A stretch of DNA of 64,000 bases from Neurospora tetraspora. Taxonomy: Eukaryota; Ascomycota; Sordariomycetes; Sordariales; Sordariaceae. The translations under genes and the position numbers were made by a program. The stretch covers positions 992,001 through 1,056,000 of the forward strand of contig NW_026944391.1 of NCBI RefSeq assembly GCF_033439725.1. The letters run 5' to 3'. The notes beneath the pieces were generated by a model, which worked only from the letters and a program-made list of their open reading frames with translations, searched no databases and had not been told where the DNA came from. The stretch's first letter is position 1, and every line of letters begins with the position of its first letter. This document shows positions 12,501-24,461 of this stretch, in pieces.

Positions 12501-14450
12501 GCTATCAACATTGGTTTCTCTTGCAATCTCCTCAACAACGACATGGATCTTGTGCGCTTGCAGGTTACCGAGGACGAGGCTGGTGTCCAGCTGGAAGCTG
12601 AGTACCTACGCCTTGCCGAAGAAGAACTCGACAGGGGTTTGGCCAAGTTTGGCATGACCGGCAGCGATGAGGAGCTCAAGCAGGCCAAGAAGGACCACGA
12701 AGCGCCAGCACCTACTCACGGCCTTGTTATTGACGGATTTACCCTTCGGTGGGTTCTCAGTGACACGCTCAAGCAGAAGTTCCTGCTGCTGTGCAAGCAG
12801 TGCAAGTCCGTGCTCTGCTGCCGTGTCAGTCCCGCTCAGAAGGCTGCTGTCGTTTCCATGGTCAAGAACGGCTTGGACGTCATGACCCTCTCTATCGGTG
12901 ATGGTGCCAACGATGTTGCCATGATTCAGGAGGCGGATGTCGGTGTTGGTATTGCTGGTGAGGAAGGTCGCCAGGCTGTCATGTCTTCTGATTACGCCAT
13001 CGGCCAGTTCAGGTTCCTGACACGCTTGGTGCTCGTTCACGGTCGCTGGTCCTACCGACGCTTGGCAGAGACAATTAGCAACTTCTTCTACAAGAACATG
13101 GTGTGGACATGGGCCATCTTCTGGTTCCAGGTCTTCTGCGACTTCGACATCTCGTATATTTTCGACTATACCTACATTCTCATGTTCAACCTGTTCTTCA
13201 CTTCCATTCCAGTCATCCTCATGGGTGTCTTGGATCAGGATGTCAGCGACACTGTGTCCCTGGCCGTTCCTCAACTTTACCGCCGCGGTATCGAACGGCT
13301 TGAGTGGACACAGACCAAGTTCTGGTAAGTCATTCGCGCCTCTAGTATGGTTTGAAGGTGTCACTAACAATTTCCCAGGGCTTACATGGCTGATGGTATC
13401 TATCAATCTGTAATGAGCTTCTTCATCCCGTTCATATTCTGTATCCTCACCCCTGCCGCCTCTGGAAATGGCCTTGACGTTCAGGAAAGGACAAGACTGG
13501 GTGCCTACATTGCCCATCCTGCCGTGATGACCATCAACATGTACATTTTGATGAACACTTACAGGTGGGATTGGGTGATGCTCCTGGTTGTCTTCCTCAG
13601 TGACATCTTCATCTTCTTCTGGACCGGCATCTACACGGCCACCAGCTACTCGGCCCAATTCTACCAGGCCGCTCCCCAGGTCTACGCCGAGTTCACCTTC
13701 TGGATGGCCTTTATTGTCACGCCCACCATCTGCCTGCTGCCCCGCCTTGTCACCAAGTGCATCCAGAAGCAGATGTTCCCCTACGACGTCGACATTATCC
13801 GCGAGCGCATCTCCACTGGCGAATACAAGGCCATTGAAGCGCCCGTCGTCGCTCCCGCCGAGGACGACGCCCTCAAGGGCACCTCCTCCGGCTCCTCGGA
13901 ATCTTCCAGCCGCCGCGCCAAGTCCAAGTCGTCCAAGCACTCCAAGCACACGCACTACGCCAGCGTCGACGAGGACCGCCGGCCTATCTATCCGCCGTCC
14001 GTCACCACGCACAACACGCGTGCTCAGAACGGCAGCGACGGGACCAACTACACGCGGCACTCGCTCGACACCAACCAGCTCGAGGCGCTCGACACCACCG
14101 ACACCAACCAGCTCGAGGACGAGCCGCCAATCGGTGGTGGACGCCCGTCCATTGACCGCGCCAGGCCTTCGTACGATCGCTTGCGTCGGTCGATGGATGC
14201 GAGCCGCGAGCGTGTCAGGCAGAGTCTGGAGCAGTCTAACGATTTTACGTCGGCTGCCAGGCTCAGTCGGATCGAGTCGACGCACTCGGCGCAGAATCTG
14301 CCGACGCCCGGGGCGCAAAGGAGGTTTAACCTGACGACGGTGCGTAAGAGGGGGTTGTCGGTGTTTAGCAAGCAGAGTGAAGATGAGGTTCCGCATCCTG
14401 GGATAGAGGATGTAGAGGAGGGGGACAAAAGACGGGAAAGTCAGCAATGA
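9519..14450 (+). CDS. DNF1: P4-type ATPase phospholipid flippase, Dnf1/Dnf2 class
   Basis: Exons 9519-9998, 10155-13324 and 13379-14450 join in phase to give 1573 aa. P4-ATPases move phospholipids from the outer to the cytosolic leaflet, with a Cdc50-family subunit; the Dnf1/2 class (DnfA in Aspergillus) acts at plasma membrane, endosomes and hyphal tips. Visible: a disordered basic N-terminus, the first membrane pair (about 142-195, with GGVNPGLNAVP), the actuator DGET (about 386), PISL in TM4, the phosphorylated Asp in DKTGTLTQN (about 622), TGDKVETAINIG (about 936) and GDGANDVAM (about 1075). Membrane segments follow, then a Ser/Arg-rich tail. TGES is replaced by DGET, as expected for P4 rather than cation pumps. 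Intron 1 (GTGAGT...CTAG, 156 nt) and intron 2 (GTAAGT...CCCAG, 54 nt) are clear. The class assignment rests on N-terminal and TM-loop sequence. Confidence 0.95.
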
Positions 14451-15947
14451 CGCTAAGAGGGAGGAACAGTGAATTGTGAGTTGAAGAGATAAAGTACAAA
14501 GGAACGAAGTGCATGCATGGCCACGAAGTTGAGATAACAGATGGGATGAAGTTCGAAGCGAAGGGAACGGGAGGAATAGGGAAGGGAAGGGAAGGAAGGA
14601 CATGATTTCATGGCCCACACACATGACTTTTTGGTTGGTTGGTGATGTTGTCGTTGTTGTAGCTGCATGCTGTGTGCGAGGGTTCACATAGCCTTGGGGA
14701 GGAAAGGGGTTTTTATCTATTTTCCGTCTTGTTTTTCCACAGGGTCTTTGGGGCTTTTGCTGCTGCTGTTGCTGCTGCGTTCTTATACCTGCTGCTGCGA
14801 TAGTATGTACTGCTTTTTTTGGTCCTTTTTGTTTCCCGGCCGTCTAGTCAACAAATCTACACTACTTGTTGTTTGGGTTTTTTGGTTATTATGGCTGCTT
14901 TGTTTTTCTTGTCACATATCACCACACTACTAGAAGAGGTCGAGTCGAGTTGAGTTGAAGCGGGAGTACAAGAGAGGGTGAAGCAAGCAAGGAAGCGAGC
15001 GAGCGGAGAGAGAGAGAGAGGTAGCATGGAGGGGAGGAGAACAAGGGAAAGGGAAAGGAATGGAGAGGAAAGAAGAGTGCCACAACAAGATATAAGAGCA
15101 AGCAAAGTGAAGTACTACAATCCGCAAAAGCAAAAAGTGTATATTATTAATTATTCATATATACCCCGCGCTCTGATTATCACTCTTTCCTCGTCTTTTG
15201 GTTGATCACCAGCTCCGTTGACAGCGAAAGGAAAAAAGACAACATGAGATGGTTGTTTGATGTTCAATGCATGGATTCACACACCTTAGATAGGTCCATT
15301 GGTTTGGCGGAGTCAGCTTGCTCTTCATGTTTATAGGTTTCAGTGAATACGGCGTATTACCAGAGGATGAAAAGGTTGCTAGCGGTTTTCCAGGAAGTCT
15401 ACCGTGAACTAAAGTGAATCTATGGCACAATGCGAACTGACGAAGATAAACGAGAAAGGAATTACAGAGTTGACAGCTATTTCGATGTTCGGGACTTGAG
15501 CAACCTAAACACATGATCCCCGTAGTACGAGAAAGCGGTCCTTCGGATCATTTTACGTCAAGCACATGAATAGCTTCAATCCTTGTATTGTTTACTTTTA
15601 CTTGTCCTATCTGGCATCCCGTCCAAACGACGTCGAGAAAGGGGTCGGGGAGACGGGAACCCTTGCGGCTCGCACTAACAAGCATTTGCCTGCCGGTGGC
15701 ACCATATGTGGGGTGTACCTGCATCTCGACCAATCACTGGTGCTGAACAGCTCACGAACACGCGCGCCTGGAAACAGCTTCCCAATGCGCTGGCTTGCCC
15801 CTGGAAGTTTTCTTTTGCGACTTTCGAGCTTCTCCTCGACAATTACCTACAAGTCTTCGTTCTAGGTGAGACTTGCCAAGGCATAGTCCTGCTTTCAAGA
15901 GCTGAGTTGGTCTGCCATTGGCCTCTACAAGCTCACTCAACGCAAGA
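14451..15947. other. Intergenic region between flippase and aldehyde dehydrogenase genes
   Basis: Contains the probable 3' UTR of the flippase gene, T-rich and CTG-rich patches near 14750-14800, a purine-rich stretch near 14960-15070 and an AT-rich spot near 15140-15165. No convincing coding exon or RNA gene was seen. Confidence 0.5.
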
Positions 15948-17907
15948 ATGGCGGCGGAGATACCGAGGAGTCTGCTTGTGCAGCTCCGGACAGCTCTGGA
16001 GGATACACCGTACGTGCAGACACTCTGCCTTTTCTTACACCTTCTACCCTCGAAGCTTTACTGAAAAGCACGGCACAACAGAGTAGGAGGCTACATCCCC
16101 GAGTCATCATGGGCCCTTGTCTGGTCAGCCCTCGCCGCGCTGGCTGTCTGGTACATCGCGAGCCGCGAAGACCGTCCGATCCGCTACACGATTTCTCCCG
16201 CCAACTTCCCCAAAGAGGAGAACATCCTTGAGAAACCCTCGATCAAAGTCTCCGGCACCTCCGCGATCCAATGCTACGCCCCCGCTACCGGCCAGTTCCT
16301 AGGCTTCGTCAACCCTTCTACCCCCGAGGGCATCGACCGCGCCATCGACCAAGCCCATGCTGCTCAGACCGAATGGGCCAAGACCACCTTCCGCCAGCGC
16401 CGCGCCGTCCTCCGCTCCCTGCTCCAATACGTGCTCGACAACCAGGAGGAGATCTGCAGGGTGGCTTGTCTCGACAGCGGCAAGACCATGGTGGACGCCC
16501 AGTTGGGCGAGATCCTGGTCACGGCTGAGAAGCTGCAGTGGACTATCAAGCACGGCGAGAAGGCGCTGCGCCCGGAGTCGAGGCCTACGAACCTGTTGAT
16601 GGCGTATAAGCGGAATACTGTGCACTACGAGCCGTTGGGCGTGGTTGCTGCGCTGGTGAGCTGGAACTATCCGTTCCACAACTTGATCGGACCGGTGATT
16701 AGCGCGCTGTTTGCGGGCAACGGTATTGTGGTTAAGGTCTCCGAACAGACGGCTTGGAGCTCGCAGTGGTTTACGAGTGTGATTAGAGGCGCGTTGGTTG
16801 CGCATGGCCATAATCCCGCGCTTGTTCGTACGTATCCCTCTTCTCTTGTGTCTAGAACTTACCTTTCGCCTTTACTAACCAAACCTCATCCTCACAGAAA
16901 CCGTAGTCTGCTGGCCCCAAACCGCCAACCACATCACCTCGCACCCCAAGATCAGCCACATCACCTTCATTGGCTCCCAGCCCGTCTGCAAGAAAGTCGC
17001 CGAATCCGCCTCCAAGGCCCTGATCCCCGTCCTCGCCGAGCTCGGCGGCAAAGACGCCTCCATCATCCTCGCCTCGGCCCCCAAGTCCGACCTCCCTCGC
17101 ATCGTCAACACCCTCATGCGCGGCACCTTCCAAGCCTCCGGGCAAAACTGCATCGGCATCGAGCGCATCGTCGCCGCCCCCGAACACTACGACACCCTCC
17201 TCTCCATGCTCACACCCCGCGTGCGCGCCCTGCGTCTGGGCCCAACAGCCGACGTGGGCGCCATGATCTCCGACAACGCTTTCGCCCGTCTTGAAAACCT
17301 CGTCGTTGATGCCGTCAAGGCGGGCGCTAGACTCCTCGCCGGCGGCACACGGTACACACACCCTGAATACCCAAGCGGCCATTACTTTGTCCCCACTTTG
17401 CTCGTGGACGTCACCCCCGACATGGCCATCGCGCAAGAAGAGTGTTTCGGCCCCATCATGGTGGTCATGCGCGCCGCCTCCTCCTCAGCGGAGGACATCC
17501 TCGCCGTAGCCAACGCGCCCGACTTTGGCTTGGGCAGCTCCGTGTTCGGATCGGAATGGGATTCCACTTTGCACGAGGTCGTCAGGGGGTTGAAAGCGGG
17601 TATGGTAGCCGTCAACGACTTTGGCGCTACGTATGCTGTTCAGCTTCCCTTTGGAGGCGTTGCGGGCTCGGGGTATGGAAGGTTTGCGGGTGAGGAGGGA
17701 TTGAGGGGTCTGTGTAATTTGAAGGCGGTTTGTGAGGATCGGTTTGGTTGGCTTGGTGTTAGGACGGCGATACCCAGGCCGATGCAGTATCCGGTCCCCG
17801 ATCAGGAGCGGAGCTGGATGTTTGCGAGGGGCGTGGTGGAGGTTGGGTATGGGATGGGACTGGGGAGGAAGGTGGGTGGGGTTGTTGGGATTTTGAGGAA
17901 TAGTTAG
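15948..17907 (+). CDS. MSC7: Membrane-anchored aldehyde dehydrogenase, Msc7 family
   Basis: Exons 15948-16009, 16082-16827 and 16898-17907 join in phase to 605 aa. The first 62-nt exon (starting MAAEIPRSLLVQL) is short, and its splice (GTACGT...ACAACAG) is needed to reach the membrane segment. A hydrophobic helix (about residues 29-47, WALVWSALAALAVWYI) precedes the catalytic fold, as in yeast Msc7. The fold has the ALDH general base in ELGGKD and the nucleophile Cys in FQASGQNC. The enzyme should oxidise an aldehyde to an acid using NAD(P)+ at an internal membrane, probably ER. In yeast, MSC7 mutants affect meiotic sister-chromatid recombination; the physiological substrate is unknown. Length is normal and both catalytic residues are intact. 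Confidence 0.93.
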
Positions 17908-18465
17908 AGGCCCTGAGAGGAAGGGTCTACGTCGATGATGCTATACTTAGATATTCCGTGGGACAACGGACAGCGGGTTAACGGCCCGGTATATACCGTA
18001 GATCTTACGCTGGTTTTCGGGAATAGGCGTAGACAAGAGAAGGGGATACAGTAGTAGTAAATAATACCTAATTCATAAGACAGCCTCTTCCGCAATGGCT
18101 TCTGCTGCCAAGAATAACGTTGTCAGTATGATGTGATCGTTCGAATCCATGGTCCTGGACCCTGAATTCTGCTGGATCCAGACTGCCACGATGGTGTCAG
18201 TTTCAGAATGACAAGACCCTTGACATCACATGGCTACCTGGTTTGCATGGCACAAGCATGTCACAACAAGAAGAAAAGAAATCAGGTACAAGGGGTCCGC
18301 TCTTAAGGCCTAACGTCTCCAGCGAGGCCGAGATGTCTCCAACAACGTCCGGAAGTCTGTCTCCAGTTTAAACCTTGTTTATTCCCGGAGAAAAGAGACT
18401 CTTGGCTATGCGGGATGATGAAGGTTCTCGGGATGTCTTTTCTACTGTGCAAGCCCCAATAGTTA

Positions 18466-18635
18466 TACCGCAAAATCCCACTCATAACGGAGATGCTCTT
18501 TCGGGGAAGGCCACACCTTATGCGGGCGTTTTGAGCTTGCTCTTAGCTGCATATGCAGCATCTTGCCAACTGGATTGGCTTATAAACCTTGCATTATCCA
18601 CAGAGCATCTCCGTTATAAGTGAGATTTTGCGGTA
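18466..18635. mobile_element. MITE-like element with 32-bp terminal inverted repeats and TA flanks
   Basis: The left arm (18466-18499) and right arm (18602-18635) are inverted copies matching at 32 of 34 positions. They begin CCGCAAAATC inside a flanking TA on each side. The 166-bp element has no coding capacity and contains a short palindrome (GCTGCATATGCAGC). TA target duplication plus long terminal repeats suggests a non-autonomous Tc1/mariner-type element. No transposase is present in the window. Confidence 0.7.
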
Positions 18636-19256
18636 CCCTTCCCTCGAGCCTTCCACCTTCCATGGAGGCGTACCTGGTGTCTGTCGTTGGTTCGTCTCCA
18701 GGTGGATGAGGCATCGCATCGCTTGTACTGCCGCTGTGATCCTACGGGATATTGAACAATCAGAAAAAGCTATATTGAACTCTCGTTATTTCCGTTTCCT
18801 CGGAGATTATAGGTAGGGATCAATTATGCTGAAGAGAAGACGAACGAACGTCAACAACATGGATGGGAGAGAAAGATCGCCAAGCGCGGGATCCACAAGC
18901 CATGTGCAGCCCGTTCGTCGTCGTCGTGCATGCGACCCATGCGCACAGCGCAAGTGGGGACCGGCTATGACGTAGGGGTTAATCCACTTTCGACAACTTT
19001 GCAGGACGGAAGCGACCTTTCTTTTTCCTTTCAAGTTCTTTCGCGGGTGGCACGCGGGATGACCATTTTTTTTTCTTCGGCTGATGGCTGACGAATGTGC
19101 CAAGGAACTGAACAAATTGAATTTTTGATGAGAAGAAGTTTCAGGTGTGACGGGATACGAGGTTATGGAGGTGAGGCTATTAGGTGAGAGGAGGGAGAGA
19201 AGGGGGAAAGGAAAAGGAAAGCCACAGCATTGATGAATGATGAGTTGCCGCGGCGT

Positions 19257-19258
<2 letters not shown>

Positions 19259-19291
<33 letters not shown>
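19259..19291 (+). repeat. Homopolymer G33 tract
   Basis: Thirty-three consecutive G residues in a non-coding region, flanked on each side by a TTGCCG hexamer. Such a tract can form G-quadruplexes and is prone to sequencing length error, so the exact length is uncertain. Confidence 0.9.
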
Positions 19292-19293
<2 letters not shown>

Positions 19294-19463
19294 GCCGAGT
19301 TTCGCCTCCAGTATTGACCCGACGATGCTTATCAGGTTCTTTGGAGGGAGGAAGAGAGGGAAAAGACGTCAAGCCACATGTGGCATTAAATCTTCGACAT
19401 CGTCCATCTTCATTAGAGGTATGATGGCATACAATATGGAAAGAGGCAAGCCACTACGTAGCC

Positions 19464-19493
19464 ACTTCTCCTCACTTCTCCTCACTTCTCCTC
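19464..19493 (+). repeat. 10-bp tandem repeat, 3 copies
   Basis: Three exact copies of CACTTCTCCT in non-coding DNA. Confidence 0.9.
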
Positions 19494-20331
19494 GCAAGCA
19501 ACCTTGCTCAGCCACTTACCCGGATACACCAGCCAGCCATAATTATCTCGAATGTACTTACCCGTGGAGATACTGTGGTTTGGAGCGAAAGTAAAAACCC
19601 CCCTGTCAGGTACTTTTCTGCACGGACAATAAGCGTTTGTACTTACCCCACCTAATTAAACTTACCCATCATACCAAGTAGGGTGGCCTTTTTCACCCAT
19701 CCCCACTCTCTTCCACCCTATCTCCACGGGTATCAAAAGTATCACCACCTCGTCGCGTGACGGCCAAAAAGGTGCCGTGGCCTAATCAAGCGCTATGGTT
19801 GGCCAACTTTGTGCTTCCGAAGGTCGGCCACGCACAGAATGGGCCAGGATGGGAGTCGATCTCTTTCTCGAAAGAGCTGGTCCTCTCTTCCCGCCAGGCT
19901 GGCTAACGACATCAACCCGCGTTTGGATTCTCGGCGTAAAACTTTTTTGGCGACAAGATTCAAGGCACACACAAGGCTAGCTTCGGGGTAGGTTCCGGGC
20001 GCTCGTTGCGTCGTTGTTGGTCGGGGGTCGTTGCCTGGAATGTGGATAGGAGCCAAGACGCACGCGTTGGATGGCAGGTGCCGAGAACAAAAAAAAAAAG
20101 AGAACAAAAGGTAAGGTACCGGTACCTAACAGCCGCCCTGTGACGTCACTGGCACTTACACAGCAAATGAACTGCACACACACGTTTGCACGCTTGTGAC
20201 ACACAGAAAGCATGCCTTGCATGTATATTGCGTACCTAGACAAGCGGGCGGGTAAGCTAGGTAGGCAAAGTGGGCTGAAAGAATGAAGTGAATGGACAAC
20301 GGGATGATGAACCATGAACAAGAATTTCCAG

Positions 20332-20367
20332 TTCCAAGGGTTCCAAGGGTTCCAAGGGTTCCAAGGG
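20332..20367 (+). repeat. 9-bp tandem repeat, 4 copies
   Basis: Four exact copies of TTCCAAGGG about 300 bp upstream of the small gene at 20671. They may be a minisatellite or contribute binding sites; the sequence does not decide between these. Confidence 0.9.
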
Positions 20368-20464
20368 AGGGAGGAACCAAGAAGTGACGAATGTGCTGCG
20401 AAATGACTGAATGACTGGCTGGATGCCTTGCAAGACCAGACCAGACGAACTGAACAATTGCACA

Positions 20465-20470
20465 TATATA
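20465..20470 (+). promoter_or_regulatory. TATA-like element of the 79-aa gene
   Basis: A TATATA run lies about 200 bp upstream of the ATG at 20671, with a pyrimidine- then CAA-rich leader after it. This is typical of strongly expressed fungal genes. Confidence 0.4.
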
Positions 20471-20670
20471 TCACACCACCTGCCTTCCCTTCTTCTGAAC
20501 TGTGATTCATCCTTTCTATATCCTCCTCATCATCAAATCAACAACAAACATCTTCAAGAAAGACTTGGACCATCTACGAAGTATCTCAGCAACAACAATA
20601 ACTGCTATCAACTACAACATCCACCTAAGACAAACAAACCACCTAAGAACATCAAAACAATAATCTCAAA

Positions 20671-21033
20671 ATGGGCGCCGTCGTTTCTTGCGTACGTTCC
20701 TCCCCTTCCTAACCTCCCCCTCTAACCTCCTACCTTCGCACCCCTACCTCCCCCATCTCCCATCTCCCCCATCAAGGCCACCACATACTAACATCCCCCT
20801 TTCCAACCAAACAGATCCAAAGCGTCTTCCGCACCATCGGCCGCGCCATCATGGGCGTCGTGAACGGCATCGGCTCGATCCTCATGGCCATCATCAACGG
20901 CGTCATCGGCGTCATCGACGTGATCGTCGGCTTTTTGACGTGCAACTACTGCGGCAGCCGTCGCGGTCGCATGAGGAGGAGGAGCGGTGGCATGGGACGG
21001 AGGAGACATGCTGGTACTACTGCGGCGATCTAA
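20671..21033 (+). CDS. 79-aa membrane-associated peptide with N-myristoylation-type start
   Basis: Exon 1 (20671-20691) is only 7 codons, MGAVVSC. An intron of about 123 nt (GTACGT...AAACAG) follows, then exon 2 (20815-21033). The product begins MGAVVSCIQSVFRTIGRAI, continues as a glycine-spaced hydrophobic stretch (about 20-45, IGSILMAIINGVIGVIDVIV), a CNYC pair, and a basic Arg/Gly tail. Gly2 and Cys7 fit N-myristoylation plus palmitoylation. I recall similar short fungal proteins with the same first exon, but no established function. An amphipathic, lipid-anchored membrane peptide is inferred. The alternative start at 20851 (MGVVNGIG) would lose the lipidation signal and the intron, so I reject it. 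Confidence 0.75.
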
Positions 21034-21493
21034 GGATCTTGAGTCGTGGTAGGAGAGCATAAGGGGGGGATGGACGGTGGTGGAAGTTGAAAGATACCCA
21101 GTGGAGCATGCGCTTCTTAATTTTTCCTTTGTCTTTGGCTTTTTACCACTTGGAGAAGAGCAAGCATAATGCGATAATGAGCTATGGAGGAACGATGGGA
21201 GGTTATATGATAGCATGACGAAGAGATACCCTATACCCTTCTTCTAACTTTTGCGTTCCGTTTTTGCGTTGAAGATGGATGGAGATTGGTAGTATTAGGA
21301 ATGTATCGGATTCACATTGAACATCACTTCTGATCTACTTTACCTTAGATTTAATTTGCGACATGTGAAAACACTATCGCCTGAACTCTTACCAACTTCA
21401 TACCGGTCGATCGTCTATCGCAAATTAACAGCCACATTGACACAACATTCACTCGTCGTACTTCAAAAAGATGAAGAAGTCTCAATATCAAGT
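21034..21493. other. Convergent intergenic region
   Basis: The stretch lies between the 3' ends of the 79-aa gene and the XPF gene and should hold both 3' UTRs. No further coding sequence is seen. Confidence 0.6.
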
Positions 21494-24461
21494 CTAACCC
21501 CCATAATCCTCCAACACATCCTTCTCAAAAAACTCCACAATCCTCCCCGCCGCCTCCCTCCCCACCAACCTCCCCAACTCCTCCACCTCCATATTCGCAA
21601 CCTCCCGCACATTCTCCGCCTCCACGATAATATTCTTGATATTCTTCGGCGTCACGCCCGGCACCTTCCCCAACATCTCCTGCGCCTCCATATTGAACAT
21701 ACTCCCCCCATTCACATTCACCGCTCCTCCCTTGCCCTCATTCACCCCCCCATCCTCATCGGGACTTTCTCCCTCCCCCAGTCCCGCCCTTACCGCAGCG
21801 ATGGGATCGGGTTCTTCTTCGAGAGCTTTCAGCCGCTCAAAGATTTCTGCCGTTTCATAGGGGGAGGAAGACCAGATTATGCGCAGCTTGGGGAACGCCA
21901 GGGTGAGCAGCACGATTTTGGACTGCAAATCGTTGGCGCCGGCGTTTTCGGGGTTGACGCTGCGCAAACTACCCGACAAATCGGCGAAGGGTTCGAGCGT
22001 AAACGATTGTTTGTTCTGGTCGAACTCGATCAGCAGCATCGGGTTCTTGTAGTGCTGGAACATGGTCTCGCACTGGGCGTACAGCCGGCCGTCTTTGAAG
22101 GAGGAGATGAGATCGGAGACGGACTTGCGCTCGACGCAGATGGTGGGAGACAGGATGTAGTCGCCGACGGTGAGCATGCAGGGGACTATGACCATTGAGC
22201 GGCCGTGTAAGAGGGACGGTAAGGAGGAGCGGAACTCGCGCACGTCGACGACGACGCGGGGTGGTTGGGCAGTGGCTTTGGCTGCGAGCTTGCCGCCGCC
22301 GGCGATGCGGGTGTTGATTGTTCGCAGAAAGGCGGACTCGGGGTCTTCGACCCCGTGCGAGTCGGTCGTCATGACGATGGACATGGAGGCTCGCTCTTTG
22401 ATGAGTTTCGTGAAGGCGTCCTTCTCGCGCCGCACGGAGGAGAGGTATCGCTGCTCTTCGACGGAGCCGCCGTAGTACAAGAAGTAGACGCGCACGTTGC
22501 GGTCGTTGTGCGAGGAGCGGTAGACTTCGACGCGCCGGATGAAGGAGGCGTCGGGCTCGTACATGATGATGTATTTGGGTTTGACTTCTTCGAGGACGTG
22601 CTCGTCTTGGTCCCCTTCGTAGGCGTGGATGACGACTAGGTCTTGCATGTCGTAGAGCTGGTAGTAGTCGTCCATGTCCTCGAGCGGGTCGGCGGTGGCG
22701 AAGGTGATGATTTCTTCGGCGGCTTGGCCGCCTGCGTCGTCTTCGGTGATTTGGATCTCGGACATCAGGTCGGCTACCTCGTTGGGCTTTTCAAAGTGTT
22801 GGACGATACTGCCGTTCTCATGGCGGCTGGGGTTGCTTCCGACGCCACCACCGCCGCGGACTCGGCGCCGTTTGTTTGCTGGCGCTCCTCCTCGGCCTCT
22901 AGCCTGGGGTAGTCGCGGGTCAACGGCGCCGCTGAGGGCTTTCTGGTTCTCGGAGAAGAGGGTGGCGTTTACTTGGGCGAATTCCCGTTTCCAGTTGAGG
23001 TAGTTGCGTAACTTGCGCCTCATTAGAAAGGCGCCCGATGGTTTGTCCTCTTCGGGATCGTAGACCTCTTCTACCTTCTTTGCCGTTCGAGGCCGGATGT
23101 GCATTGTTTGTAGGTAGTCGCGTAGTTGGCGACATGTGTCTGTGTCTGCGCACATGATCAAGATGGTGCCGTTGGAGTCATCCCGAACAGCTGGTTCGAA
23201 GTAGAGGTCTCTGTCAATCTCCTCCAGGACGTCAGCAAGAACAGCCCACTTTGGCTGTTCTTCCAGGACGGGCTTTAGTGACTCGATGGTTGAGTTTGGA
23301 CCCGCCTTCTGCTTGCTAGAGTAGACTCTTTGTCTTGCAGTCTCGAAGATGGTCTGGGCCGCATCCGAGAACAGCCAAGGAGACTCTGTTTGCCTGGTGG
23401 TCCCAGGAGCGGGCTTATGTGCCGCATGAATGGTGTCCAGTTGTTGCAGAAATGACACAGCGTCGAGGGCGAGGACAGACTGGAGCATACCACGGAGGAC
23501 GGTCAGATCGCCAGCAATCTGCTTGGTTTTCCAGCTGACCCTATGCCAGTTTGGCTCTAGCTGTCTCCGTACCATAAGATCAAAGTTCCTGGTCAGAGCA
23601 CTGTCCAGATTCCAGTCTTCCATTTCCAGCCCAGTGTTTTCTTTCTTGAGCTCATGGATGCTAATCTCCACACACTCCATGATGGCAGTTTGGATCTCCC
23701 TCATGGAGTCGGTCATGGGGACTTCCAACTCGATGACTTCTGCCTTCTTCTTTCCCTCCAGGGATTGAGCAACCTGGACATGAAAGCGAGGCCAGAGTGA
23801 AGCCTTTCGGAGAAACATATTTCTCATCATGGTAGCAAGTGGTGAAAAGCCTATTGTGAATGGATCCGGGTTATCTGAGAAGGCTTTGAGAAAGCCGGCC
23901 TTGTTCTTCTGGCGATATATCCTCAGGATGAAGGCCTCTAGGGAAGTAGCAACTATGCGATCCGCATGGAGGACAATCATGCCTGTGATGGTCTCCGGGT
24001 TCAGGAGGTTGGTCAACAGGTCGACTACCAAAATACGTGAGGTGATGCTAAAAATGCCACCATGGGCATACATCTTCTCTCTTGTTCCGACACTGGTAAA
24101 GTCCGTATTGACGACTGTCAAGCCCCTGGCCTTAGGAGACATGCTGATGGCGGCATGCTCGGCCAGGGCTTCACCAATCCAGGCATTCTCTCTGTCTTCA
24201 GCGTTGACGACCACAATCAGGTTGTTTCCTGCGGCATCGTATGAGTGAAGCAGGTTGGTGATGAGGCGCATGAGGCCGAGGCCTCGGGCGAGAATGACGA
24301 GCTCATCTTCTTTGCGAAGCTCTTCAAACAGTTTCTGTTGGTAGACCTGTTTGGGGTATTAGTATTAGTCTAGATGAAAACAATCAACACTACACAATGA
24401 TCCATGGACGCACAAGAGGAAGTGAAAGCTTCACGGGTTGCGGGGCACTGGAGGCCGACAT
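21494..24461 (-). CDS. RAD1: DNA repair endonuclease XPF/Rad1 (Mus38-type)
   Basis: Exon 1 is 24414-24461 (16 codons, starting MSASSAPQPV) and exon 2 is 21494-24346. The intron GTGCGT...AACAG joins in phase to 966 aa. XPF/Rad1 pairs with ERCC1/Rad10 and cuts the 5' side of lesions in nucleotide excision repair and at single-strand annealing flaps. Seen: the N-terminal inactive helicase-like region (LFEELRKEDELVILARGLG, then LPLxYQQ-type start), a long central linker containing a Gly/Arg stretch, the ERCC4 nuclease motif GDYILSPTICVERKSVSD (about 750-765), and C-terminal helix-hairpin-helix motifs (VPGVTPKNIKNII, about 910). All nuclease acidic and basic residues are present and length is normal. 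The Neurospora orthologue is mus-38. Confidence 0.95.

Larger units (their letters stand above)
17908..20670. other. 2.8-kb intergenic region with MITE, G tract and short repeats
   Basis: No convincing gene was found on either strand. The stretch holds a MITE-like inverted repeat (18466-18635), a 33-base G run (19259-19291), and two minisatellites (19464-19493, 20332-20367). The final 200 bases are the promoter of the small gene at 20671. Confidence 0.6.

Noticed and set aside
12606-14687. 693-codon minus-strand frame
   Set aside because: Antisense shadow of the flippase C-terminus; low-complexity Val/Gly/Asp-rich sequence without a fold.
18125-18150. tRNA T-arm-like GTTCGAATCC
   Set aside because: The flanking bases do not form a T stem, acceptor stem or anticodon arm.
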